A stretch of DNA of 64,000 nucleotides, taken from contig NZ_AUJB01000009.1 in the NCBI RefSeq assembly GCF_000424005.1, positions 124,001 through 188,000 on the forward strand, given 5' to 3'. This stretch comes from Pseudobutyrivibrio ruminis CF1b (GTDB lineage: Bacteria > Bacillota > Clostridia > Lachnospirales > Lachnospiraceae). The notes beneath the pieces are model-generated. The model worked only from the letters and a program-made list of their open reading frames with translations, made no database searches and was not told the DNA's origin. This document shows, in pieces, positions 53,999 through 62,290 of the stretch (its first letter is position 1; every line of letters begins with the position of its first letter). The translations under genes and the position numbers were made by a program.

Positions 53999-55105
53999 CT
54001 ACAGGAAATCGGAGATATTAACGCCTTCAGTAGCTTTTTTAAGGTAAAGATCCTGGGCATCTTCGATTTCGCGCGGTGATACATGCAGGTAGTTTTCTGT
54101 GGTTGCAATGTTTTTGTGTCCTAAAGCCTTGGAGATTTCAACAATCGCCCAGTTTGCTTTGCGCCTTTCATCCGCAAAATAGTGGCGGAGCATATGGTTT
54201 GTTACATGCAAGCCGCAGCGTCTGCCGATGGTTTCAAGTGATGAATAAAACGTATTTGCCGTTAGAGGTGTACCCCTCGTTTTTCCATGCAGGACAATAA
54301 AGAGATAATCTGTTTTCTCAAAAAGATCCGCATTCTCCGATAGATAAACATTTAATAGGGAGAACAGGGCATCTGATATTTTCATGTAACGTTCTTCTGC
54401 ATTTTTTGCGTAGGCGCGGTTTTGGTTCGCATCACGATATCTTACAAAGATGCGTTTTTTCTCATAATCAATGTCCTCCGTATATCTGATTCCAAGTGCC
54501 TCACCGATACGAAGTCCTGTTTCCTCTAAGAGCATGAGAAGGAGTTTATCCCTATTGTTGTTACAGGCGGCCAAAATCTTTTGAACATCTTCTTTTGTGG
54601 CAATCCGGGCATTATGTTCATTTTTCTTAAGGTACCCATCATAGGTAAGAAAAGAAGAACTTACTGTTGTGCCCACAGGTGTTACATATGAAAAGTTTCT
54701 GTCATCAAGCACTGATAAAAATGGAACCTCGCCATTTCTGTGCAGGAAGTTGTATAGTCCGAATACTGCCTGCAAATATGAGTTGGCGGTATTGTTTTTT
54801 ACCTCTTTGTAGGAACCTGTGTGAGAGCCGCTTTTTACATACATTAAAAAGTCGTAAAAGTGCTCTGACTGTTCTGCGAACTTCATAGAAGCCACGGAAT
54901 TTAATGTCAGGTCTCTGTCATAGAGAAAATCCATGTAATACGGAAGGATTCTTGCAATGCGAAGGATTGTGTTGTGAGCTCTGTTTTGCATGACCTTGTG
55001 CTTTAAGTATCTGGTGCATTGTGGCTCAATCTGTCCCGTTTCGGAATCTTTTACATAGAAGTATGTTTTTCTGCCTTTTTTGGCCTGACCATATATATAT
55101 TTCAT
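53999..55105 (-). CDS. TnpA-like tyrosine recombinase
   Basis: The 368-residue protein matches the size of TnpA of Tn554 (361). The catalytic set is complete: Arg in LEETGLRIGEALGI, HMLRHYFADERR, ALGHKNIATT and Tyr in ENYLHV. It is first in the minus-strand recombinase group; upstream lies a 318-base AT-rich region with dyads. Its translation start has AAAGGAGAAATC some 12 bases before ATG. Confidence 0.9.
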   Translation of the reverse strand: MKYIYGQAKKGRKTYFYVKDSETGQIEPQCTRYLKHKVMQNRAHNTILRIARILPYYMDFLYDRDLTLNSVASMKFAEQSEHFYDFLMYVKSGSHTGSYKEVKNNTANSYLQAVFGLYNFLHRNGEVPFLSVLDDRNFSYVTPVGTTVSSSFLTYDGYLKKNEHNARIATKEDVQKILAACNNNRDKLLLMLLEETGLRIGEALGIRYTEDIDYEKKRIFVRYRDANQNRAYAKNAEERYMKISDALFSLLNVYLSENADLFEKTDYLFIVLHGKTRGTPLTANTFYSSLETIGRRCGLHVTNHMLRHYFADERRKANWAIVEISKALGHKNIATTENYLHVSPREIEDAQDLYLKKATEGVNISDFL

Positions 55106-55226
55106 GTGTCCTGATTTCTCCTTTCATCAGATATGTGGGACATAAAACACGTAATCCGTAACGGGAAATACAATTTTTGTGTAAAAAATTCTAAATCACA
55201 AGAGAGCATAACTTGAAACACATAAA

Positions 55227-55254
55227 ATATGCTCTAAACAATAATAAAGCATAT
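55227..55254. repeat. Dyad copy 1: 10-bp arms with 8-bp spacer
   Basis: ATATGCTCTA (55227-55236) and TAAAGCATAT (55245-55254) are inverted with one mismatch around an 8-base spacer. Confidence 0.8.
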
Positions 55255-55278
55255 AGAGCAGTATATGTCAATAGGGAA

Positions 55279-55306
55279 ATATGCTTTAGAGTGAAATAGA
55301 GCATAT
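55279..55306. repeat. Dyad copy 2: 10-bp arms with 8-bp spacer
   Basis: ATATGCTTTA (55279-55288) and TAGAGCATAT (55297-55306) are inverted around an 8-base spacer. The centre is 52 bp from that of copy 1, five helical turns. Spacer sequences of the copies differ. Confidence 0.8.
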
Positions 55307-55423
55307 TATGTTAAATGATAATTAATATAATAAATCAACATAAAGCACATTATTCTTGAAAACGACTGTGCTTTATAGTAAAATACAATCTGTACTATTG
55401 TGCTATTTTAAGAGGAATGCTTA

Positions 55424-56134
55424 ATGCGTAGAAAAGAGTTAACAGACTATCCTTTTAATAAAGAGATGTTCAGGGAAGTGATCATAAAGGCAAGAGGAGA
55501 TAGGAGCCAGGCAACCTTTTGTGAAGAGTGCGGGCTTTCTTACGCCTATATGAACCGGTATGCAAATGCAAAGAATGAGGATGCACCGACTATCAGCACC
55601 TTAAAGAAGATTGCACTTGCAACCAGGGCAGTTTCATATGAAGAGCTGCTGAACGCTGCAGGCTATAATGCAGAGAAATATAAGGATGACAGGCCTGTAG
55701 GCGTGGCAAGAAAAGATTTCTTTCATCCGGTATTTCTTGGAATGGCGAACAGTAACTATGACTGGCGGATTGAATCCAAGGGATATCAGAATAACGAGCC
55801 TTTTGAGATCATCATAGAAAGAAATGAAGTAAATAAGTGGTTCTTTGTGCCTGTAACAAAAGCGGATATCACAAAGGATGAGATCCAGAGCATCATCATG
55901 AACCAGCCGAAGTTTACGCCCGGAAGCAAGGTAAGTTTTGTGACAGATGATGCAGGTATCTTTGAAACATTAAAGGCAATCGAGCTTCCTTTAATCTCCC
56001 TGTATATATCTGTAGTAAGGGTACTGGGGCAGGAGATCATAGATGAAGTGAGCATAAAGACCAGCATCAGTACGGATATTACGATAAAAAATGAAGACAA
56101 TATACGTCCATTTGCCATAGGAGAGAACCAATGA
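55424..56134 (+). CDS. XRE-like HTH regulator with C-terminal sensor domain
   Basis: The 236-residue protein has an N-terminal helix-turn-helix (SQATFCEECGLSYAYMNRYAN) with a Cro/CI-like pattern, then a domain of about 130 residues of unknown kind with strand pairs. It begins after AAGAGGAATGC and the dyads upstream are possible operators. It overlaps the nitroreductase gene by four bases (ATGA). Acts probably as repressor or activator of the element. Confidence 0.75.
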   Translation: MRRKELTDYPFNKEMFREVIIKARGDRSQATFCEECGLSYAYMNRYANAKNEDAPTISTLKKIALATRAVSYEELLNAAGYNAEKYKDDRPVGVARKDFFHPVFLGMANSNYDWRIESKGYQNNEPFEIIIERNEVNKWFFVPVTKADITKDEIQSIIMNQPKFTPGSKVSFVTDDAGIFETLKAIELPLISLYISVVRVLGQEIIDEVSIKTSISTDITIKNEDNIRPFAIGENQ

Positions 56135-56790
56135 GTGAGATAGATGCTATCAAAGAAAGACATTCCGTAAGAAATTATGAAGCAAAAAAGATTGAAGCTG
56201 ATAAGGTCGAAAAGATCAGAGCTAAGATTGAAGAGCTTAACAAGGAAGGGAATCTTCATTTGCAATTTATGGAGGATGCCGGAAAGACCTATAATAAGCT
56301 CTTTAACAAAGTTGCAGGGCTTGGATCTGCACCGAGTGTTATTGCCTGTGTAGGAATCGATGATGAAACTTTGGAGCAGAGAGTTGGGTACTATGGAGAA
56401 AAGCTTGTGCTTTTCATACAGGAGCTTGGACTTAATACCTGTTGGGCAGGAACTTTTAACCAGAAAAATATCGGCGCTGAAGTCGGGAACAACAAAAAGC
56501 TTGTCATCAGTATTGCCGTAGGATATGGGAAAGATAAGGGTAAGCCCCATAAGTCAAAGAGTCCTGAGCAGGTAATTGAAGCAAAGGGTGATAGGCCCTA
56601 TTGGTTTAATAAAGGCGTTGATATGGCACTTTTAGCACCTACCGCTATCAACCAGCAGAAGTTTACAATCCGACTAAATGAGGATGAAAGTGTGGATTTC
56701 GTGGATAAGGGCGGCATATTTAGCCAGGTAGATCTCGGCATTGTAAGATGTCATTTTGAAATAGGAGCAGAGAAAAGCTTTCCGATTTAA
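56131..56790 (+). CDS. TM1586-type nitroreductase-fold protein
   Basis: The 219-residue protein has the FMN-binding opening IKERHSVRNYEAKKIE and the middle segment LFIQELGLNTCWAGTFN, as in the putative TM nitroreductase group. It probably reduces with FMN and NAD(P)H; its natural substrate is unknown. It shares an operon with the regulator and the PLD-type protein. Confidence 0.82.
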   Translation: MSEIDAIKERHSVRNYEAKKIEADKVEKIRAKIEELNKEGNLHLQFMEDAGKTYNKLFNKVAGLGSAPSVIACVGIDDETLEQRVGYYGEKLVLFIQELGLNTCWAGTFNQKNIGAEVGNNKKLVISIAVGYGKDKGKPHKSKSPEQVIEAKGDRPYWFNKGVDMALLAPTAINQQKFTIRLNEDESVDFVDKGGIFSQVDLGIVRCHFEIGAEKSFPI

Positions 56791-56802
56791 GGATGTGATG
56801 GT

Positions 56803-57822
56803 ATGAATGTGGAAATTACATGGAATGGTGGCTTTAATCATAAAGAGGAACTTTTAGCGTTGGCTGAAAAGTCAGATACATTTTATCTGGTATCACCTTT
56901 CTTGGCTCCTGATATAGAGAAGATCATTGAGGAAATGTCAACCATAAAGAATCTTTATGTGTACACAAACATAGATGGCTTTGACATGGGCGTAGAAATC
57001 ATAGAGGCTTTATCAAGGCTCCAGAAGTACTGCGAGAAGGAAAACATTTCTCTTAATATGTTTTATGACGACGGGTTACACGGGAAAGTTTATCTCTTTT
57101 ATAAGGGAGAAAAGGCAACAGGATTTGTCACCGCCTCAGCAAATTTTACAACAAAGGGACTTACTAAGAATATTGAGTACGGCATTTTAATAGAGGATGA
57201 AACTCTCCAAAATGAAATGCTTAAGAATGTGAGAAACAATGTTGCACATACACTTTCAGCGGCATATCTGTCTTACCTTTATGGGAAGGCACAGGAGTTT
57301 AAGAAGAAGCATCCAAAGCAAGAAAAACCGTCATTTAAATCTGCAAAGTTTGTGCGGTCTGAAAAGACAAAGGAAACAAGGTACTTTCTTAAGACAATCG
57401 GGAGAGATGGAAAGCCTCATCCTAAGAAGCCATTTGTGGATGATGTGAAGCTTGGATTCAAAAAAGCCACATATCATAAAGGTGATGTTATGGTGATTCA
57501 TGCCAAAGAGCATGGCTTAGTAGTGGGAATTTATATGGTACTCGAAGATATACCTGAGGAATATACAGAAGATACATGGGATAAATGGCCATATAAATAT
57601 ATGCTTCGTTGTCTGACACCGGATTTTAGTAAGAAATGGTGGCAGGAAGAAATAAAAACATTAGAATTGCCAGAGGATTTTATAATACACCGTCTGCATG
57701 AAGAAGATCATGTGACCATGCGAGGGAAAGATAATTTGAATGCCATCAGCTATGGAAGTCCGTTCCAGCTCACAAAGGAATTTGCAGATTATGTGCTTAA
57801 AAGACTAAATGAGACGTTATGA
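56803..57822 (+). CDS. PLD-type nuclease with C-terminal EVE/PUA-like region
   Basis: The 339-residue protein has one HKD-type motif (residues about 86-115: LHGKVYLFYKG then TASANFTTKGL), as in dimeric restriction nucleases such as BfiI and NgoFVII. The C-terminal ~150 residues contain KGDVMVIHAKEHGLVVGIYMV, a pattern like EVE/PUA-class base-reading domains. This combination suggests a modification-dependent nuclease. The domain call for the C-terminus is tentative. It lies beside the type I restriction genes. Confidence 0.65.
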   Translation: MNVEITWNGGFNHKEELLALAEKSDTFYLVSPFLAPDIEKIIEEMSTIKNLYVYTNIDGFDMGVEIIEALSRLQKYCEKENISLNMFYDDGLHGKVYLFYKGEKATGFVTASANFTTKGLTKNIEYGILIEDETLQNEMLKNVRNNVAHTLSAAYLSYLYGKAQEFKKKHPKQEKPSFKSAKFVRSEKTKETRYFLKTIGRDGKPHPKKPFVDDVKLGFKKATYHKGDVMVIHAKEHGLVVGIYMVLEDIPEEYTEDTWDKWPYKYMLRCLTPDFSKKWWQEEIKTLELPEDFIIHRLHEEDHVTMRGKDNLNAISYGSPFQLTKEFADYVLKRLNETL

Positions 57823-57917
57823 GTCCGTTTTTTAGGACACCCTATCTGCTACCATTACAGTAGAAACATAAAACACATGTAAAATCATGGGTCAGTGTAC
57901 CTAACTGGAGGTAAGCT

Positions 57918-58073
57918 ATGGGAATATTTGAAGATGAGGATGATGCAATTGACGATTTTTTCATGATGGAAATGCTGGACGAAGAAGAAAAGAACGATAG
58001 GAAGAAAAAAGGGAAGGACAAAGGTCCGGATAAGGATAAAGACAAGAAAAAAGGATTGTTCGGAATCTTTTAA
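57918..58073 (+). CDS. Small acidic-then-basic protein (51 residues)
   Basis: ATG 57918 follows CTGGAGGTAAGC. The N-terminal half is acidic (MGIFEDEDDAIDDFF) and the C-terminal half is a lysine-rich stretch of K/D/G ending GLFGIF. No family is recognised. It lies nine bases before the next ORF, suggesting an operon with 58082-59671. Confidence 0.6.
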   Translation: MGIFEDEDDAIDDFFMMEMLDEEEKNDRKKKGKDKGPDKDKDKKKGLFGIF

Positions 58074-58081
58074 GGGAGTAT

Positions 58082-58519
58082 ATGAGATCGAAACCATTAA
58101 ACGCGGGAACAATAGGAATAGCTATATTTAACCTCTTTGCAGCATTTATATACAGTATAGCTATTGTAGACAAACTGCATATTGAAGGTGGGATAAGGAT
58201 ACCGGTGCAGATTGCATTTATTATCATCTTTGGAATTTTGGAATTTATTCCAAAGATAGTAATAATTCCGGCAGGAGCCGCAGGGTTTATGAATTGCTTT
58301 ACTGCATGGAGTTTGCTTGCGCATATAGGACATCCGATTGTAAGGATAATTCTTAGGATAGCTGCAATCGTAGTCTTTATACTTCTTGAGCTTTCACTGT
58401 TTACAGACGTGACACTTGAAGGAAGGGATGAAAGCAGACCGCCTACAATACAGCAGATTAAAGCAAGCGGATATAAGAAATACACCAAAGATGGTGTTAC
58501 ATCATACAGGAAAGAATAA
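58082..58519 (+). CDS. Small membrane protein of unknown function
   Basis: The 145-residue protein has four helices (residues about 11-30, 40-60, 62-82, 95-115) and a C-terminal cytoplasmic tail with GYKKYTKDGVTSYRK. It starts after AAGGGAGTAT. It ends one base before the next start. No family recognised. Confidence 0.7.
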   Translation: MRSKPLNAGTIGIAIFNLFAAFIYSIAIVDKLHIEGGIRIPVQIAFIIIFGILEFIPKIVIIPAGAAGFMNCFTAWSLLAHIGHPIVRIILRIAAIVVFILLELSLFTDVTLEGRDESRPPTIQQIKASGYKKYTKDGVTSYRKE

Positions 58520-59671
58520 ATGGAGTTAAAAAGTGAGAAGGTCTTCTATGAAAGAGAAGTAAATGAAGCCCTTATGGATGCGGACTGTGAATGTATTCTT
58601 TGGGGAGAAGATTTTTATGATATGAAGATTGTCCTGTATCCTAAGAAGATTTCAGCGATACCGGGCTATGAAGATATAAAGAAAAGTCTTGTTAATGCAG
58701 CACTTGTGTATTTCGACTTTTCAAGTGAAAACTATATAAAGTCAAGCATTGTAAGATTCGACTGGGACAGGCAGATAGTCTATATAGCAGAAGGAAACTT
58801 TAATGCCATATGGAAGTTCTTTCAGAAAAGCGTTGACCTTGGAATCAGAATCCAAAAAGAAAACGGAAATGAGGTTCCGGTAGATCAGAAGGAAGACATT
58901 GTTGATCTTACGCTTCTTGAAAGAAAAGGAAGTAAGCCTGTTATAAGTAAAGGGCAGCTTACATATATAGCCAGGGAAGTTTCTGAAGACGAAAAGAAGG
59001 CGCTTGGAAGAAAACAGAGCCTTTTGGATAATCAGAAGTATAAATTTTACTATGCTGCAGGCGGTGATGTGTATCATGACAGAGACTGCGAGTGCATAAA
59101 AGCAATTGCGCCTGAGAGCTTTGAGGCATCTGATATCGTGCCGGAGGGCATGAGACCATGTAAAAAGTGCAAGAGGAAAATGTACTTAAGGGCAGCGTGT
59201 AGCCCATATGTAAAACAGATACCGCAAGTAGATCTGCTTCTGACTAGAGGCGGAATCATGGACTTTCACCTTGAAAAGTTTGCTTTTGAGGAAGGGCTTA
59301 AGTTTCGTATTGATACAGCAGGAGAGCTAACTGTAAAGGGTAAGGAAGATACCTGGATCATTAAGGGCTTTGATAAAAACTTCCTGTCCTTATGGCATAA
59401 CAATTATGTAAAGACAGCTCCAAGAGAGCGGTATATAACCCAAGGCTTTCATAATCAGAAGCTTGACGGAAAGAAGCTTTATTCCATGCTTGAATATATT
59501 TGTGGGTATACCTTCGACAAGCATCTTGAAGCAGAGGACAGAGCTGAGCAGGCAAGAATTGAAGAACAAAGAGCTGAGGAAGCAAGGATAAAGAGAGAAA
59601 AGAGCCTTATTGGTCGTATTGAGGCATTATTTAGAAATATTTTTAGTTGGAAGAGTAAAAGAAACAAATAA
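58520..59671 (+). CDS. Unknown protein with Ada-like zinc module
   Basis: The 383-residue protein has a central module YHDRDCECIKAIAP followed by RPCKKCKRKMY, resembling the H-x3-C / PCKxC pattern of metal-binding Ada-like modules. It ends with an Arg/Glu-rich coiled coil (EDRAEQARIEEQRAEEARIK). It is cotranscribed with the two preceding small genes. The rest is unfamiliar. Confidence 0.7.
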   Translation: MELKSEKVFYEREVNEALMDADCECILWGEDFYDMKIVLYPKKISAIPGYEDIKKSLVNAALVYFDFSSENYIKSSIVRFDWDRQIVYIAEGNFNAIWKFFQKSVDLGIRIQKENGNEVPVDQKEDIVDLTLLERKGSKPVISKGQLTYIAREVSEDEKKALGRKQSLLDNQKYKFYYAAGGDVYHDRDCECIKAIAPESFEASDIVPEGMRPCKKCKRKMYLRAACSPYVKQIPQVDLLLTRGGIMDFHLEKFAFEEGLKFRIDTAGELTVKGKEDTWIIKGFDKNFLSLWHNNYVKTAPRERYITQGFHNQKLDGKKLYSMLEYICGYTFDKHLEAEDRAEQARIEEQRAEEARIKREKSLIGRIEALFRNIFSWKSKRNK

Positions 59672-59692
59672 TAAGCAAAGGTGGAACAAAAA

Positions 59693-62290
59693 ATGATTAC
59701 ATCAGATGAGATCAAAAGAAGACTGTGGAATGGAGCAAATCAGCTTAGAGGCTCAATGGATGCCAGCCGTTATAAAGATTATATGCTTGGTCTTATGTTT
59801 TATAAGTTTTTGAGTGATAAAACATTGCAAGCCTTTAAATCGGTTTCAAAATCATCTGCTATAGGCATGGAATTAGTCAAGTACTATGCTGATAATGTAA
59901 AGGCTGTTCAAAAAGATAATGCAGGGATAGCAGATAATAAGGTGTTGAATCTTGTAAAAGACTATTTGGGATACTATGTACAGCCGGATCAGTTATACCA
60001 ATCTTGGATAAATGACATCAATAATGGTGAATTTGAATTAGAAAAAATATCTGATTCATTAAATAGCTTTGAAAGAAATGTTGACGCACAAAAGGATAAT
60101 GATGATTTTAAGGGATTGTTTTCAAATCTTGATCTCACTGATACAGCTTTAGGAAGCACATTAAAACAGAGAAGCGATAATATAAAAGAACTAATCCTTC
60201 TTTTTGCAGATCTAGATATGGTTGAACTTCAAGAAAATGACATTCTGGGAGACGCATATGAGTACTTGATTGGCATGTTTGCTATGGAATCAGGTAAGAA
60301 GGCTGGTGAATTCTATACACCACATTATGTGTCAGAAGTAATTGCACAGATTGCAGCAAAGTGTGCCAAGATTTCTTCGATTTATGACCCAGCTGTTGGA
60401 TCTGGCTCGTTGTTATTGACTGTTAAAGGACATCTTTCCGAAGAAGATAAAAAGAATCTCCATTATTACAGACAAGAGAAGAATACAGCTACATATAACC
60501 TGACACGTATGAATCTTCTGCTCCATGGTATTCGACCTAATAAAATTGATATTAAAAATGGAGATACATTGGCGGAAGATTGGCCAGAAGATCCTAATAG
60601 ACCGGGAGAAGGGATACTCTTTGATGCGGTAGTTATGAATCCTCCGTATTCGCTAAAAAACTGGAACAGTTCAAAGATAAAGGGATCAGATCCAAGATTT
60701 GAATTTGTTGACGGTATTCTTCCTCCTGATAACAAAGGAGATTATGCATTCCTCTTACATGGATTGTACCATTTGAATAGAGATGGAGGCATAATGGGTA
60801 TTGTTCTTCCGCATGGAGTTCTCTTTAGAGGAGCTGCCGAAGGCGATATAAGAAAAACACTTATAGATAAAGACTGTATTGATGCAGTAATTGGACTACC
60901 GGCAGGCATGTTCACAAATACAGGTATTCCAGTAATAGTAATGATATTGCGCAAAGATCGTAAATTCGATGAGCCTGTACTTATAATTGATGCGTCCAAT
61001 GGGTACTCAAAGCAGGGAAAGCAAAACGTTCTTAGAGAACGTGATATTGCAAGGATAGTAGACACATACCTAGAAAGAAAAGAAGAAAAGGGCTTTTCAC
61101 ATGTTGCAACGAAAAAAGAGATTATTGAGAATGACTATAATCTAAATATTCCGAGGTATGTTGATAGTACTGTAGATACGATTGCAGAAGATGTGGATGG
61201 ACATTTGTTCGGAGGGATTCCAGAGAGTAACATTGCAAATTTAACTGTTTTGAATTCTAGCGTCCCAGAAATAATAAAGAATACATTTTCAACTTTAAGA
61301 CCTGGATATTTGAAAATGGAATGTGCACCAGCTGATTTTGAGAAACAAGTCATCAATTCTGAAACGGTCACACTTAAATCCGATAAGCTTAAGAAGGAAA
61401 TTGATGAATATATTGAGAAGTATTGGAATGAAATAAAAGAGATTTCTCAAAGTGACGGTAGTGAAGCGATAGCAAAAATCAAGGATGATATGCTGAACGA
61501 AATTAAAGCTATTTTGAGTGCCTATTCATTTGTAGATATATATGAAGGGTATCAAGTAGTGGCAGATATATGGAAAGATTCGCTTAGTCATGATGCTGGA
61601 ATTATTGGAGAAAAGGGGTTTTATGAAGCAGGAAGGACTCGGGTTCCCAATATGGTAACTAAAGGGTCTGGAGATAAAAAACATGAAGAACAAGATGGAT
61701 TCATAGGTGCGATTGTTCCAAATGAGCTAATTGAGAGAATTCTGTTTAAGGAAGAATTAGAGGAAATCAATCGAATTGAGACCAAAATAGCCGAGGTTGA
61801 TTCTGAGATTGCAGAAATAACAGATTTTGCTGGAGATGAATCTAACGAAGATTACTCATGTTTTGCAGAATGCTTTAAGGATTCTGGGGATGAACTAGAC
61901 AGAAAGAAAGTGAAGGATGCGATAAAGTCGGCGGATAAGGGAAGCCAAGAAAGAAAACTTCTTGAAACATGTGAAAAACTATTTGCGGAAAAGGCCGAGA
62001 AATCTAAGATTCAAAAGCAAAAAGAAAAGGAATTAAAGGAAGCGGTTCAAGAACGAATACTTCTTCTTACAAATGAAGAGATTGATACTATTATGCATGA
62101 GAAGTGGTTTGGAGATGTAGAAGAAGAGATGACAAGGCTTATAGTCTTACCGCTGGCTAATGAAATAGAAATTGTAAAAGACCTTTACGACCGATACTCT
62201 GATACTTTAGACGATATAGAAAATCAAATTAGTGCTCTTACGCAGCAAATTGAAGATTTTCAGAAAGAGTTGGTGATTGTAAATGAATAG
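59693..62290 (+). CDS. hsdM: Type I restriction-modification methyltransferase subunit HsdM (long form)
   Basis: The N6-adenine methyltransferase has the HsdM N-terminal domain (RLWNGANQLRGSMDASRYKD), SAM motif I DPAVGSGSLLL and catalytic NPPYSLKNW. Its length, about 865 residues, is larger than the usual ~500 because of a C-terminal extension with coiled coils (ELEEINRIETKIAEVDSEI) and a second helical part. ATG 59693 is preferred (AAAGGTGGAAC upstream) over GTG 59681. Its end overlaps hsdS by eight bases. Confidence 0.93.
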   Translation: MITSDEIKRRLWNGANQLRGSMDASRYKDYMLGLMFYKFLSDKTLQAFKSVSKSSAIGMELVKYYADNVKAVQKDNAGIADNKVLNLVKDYLGYYVQPDQLYQSWINDINNGEFELEKISDSLNSFERNVDAQKDNDDFKGLFSNLDLTDTALGSTLKQRSDNIKELILLFADLDMVELQENDILGDAYEYLIGMFAMESGKKAGEFYTPHYVSEVIAQIAAKCAKISSIYDPAVGSGSLLLTVKGHLSEEDKKNLHYYRQEKNTATYNLTRMNLLLHGIRPNKIDIKNGDTLAEDWPEDPNRPGEGILFDAVVMNPPYSLKNWNSSKIKGSDPRFEFVDGILPPDNKGDYAFLLHGLYHLNRDGGIMGIVLPHGVLFRGAAEGDIRKTLIDKDCIDAVIGLPAGMFTNTGIPVIVMILRKDRKFDEPVLIIDASNGYSKQGKQNVLRERDIARIVDTYLERKEEKGFSHVATKKEIIENDYNLNIPRYVDSTVDTIAEDVDGHLFGGIPESNIANLTVLNSSVPEIIKNTFSTLRPGYLKMECAPADFEKQVINSETVTLKSDKLKKEIDEYIEKYWNEIKEISQSDGSEAIAKIKDDMLNEIKAILSAYSFVDIYEGYQVVADIWKDSLSHDAGIIGEKGFYEAGRTRVPNMVTKGSGDKKHEEQDGFIGAIVPNELIERILFKEELEEINRIETKIAEVDSEIAEITDFAGDESNEDYSCFAECFKDSGDELDRKKVKDAIKSADKGSQERKLLETCEKLFAEKAEKSKIQKQKEKELKEAVQERILLLTNEEIDTIMHEKWFGDVEEEMTRLIVLPLANEIEIVKDLYDRYSDTLDDIENQISALTQQIEDFQKELVIVNE

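Larger units (their letters stand above)
55106..55423. other. AT-rich intergenic region with repeated dyads (318 bases, no gene)
   Basis: This divergent region between the TnpA-like gene and the HTH regulator holds no credible ORF. It carries the element AGAGCATA/TATGCTCT and close variants in at least seven places (55203, 55227, 55245, 55279, 55297, 55341, 55367), arranged mostly as inverted pairs. A plausible control region for both directions, or the recombinase target. Confidence 0.7.

Noticed and set aside
55201-55420. CRISPR array
   Set aside because: The repeats are 10-bp half-sites in inverted pairs with variable distances and no cas genes nearby.
55786-56550. 254-codon minus-strand frame across the HTH and nitroreductase genes
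   Set aside because: It spans two overlapping real genes and has no ribosome binding site.
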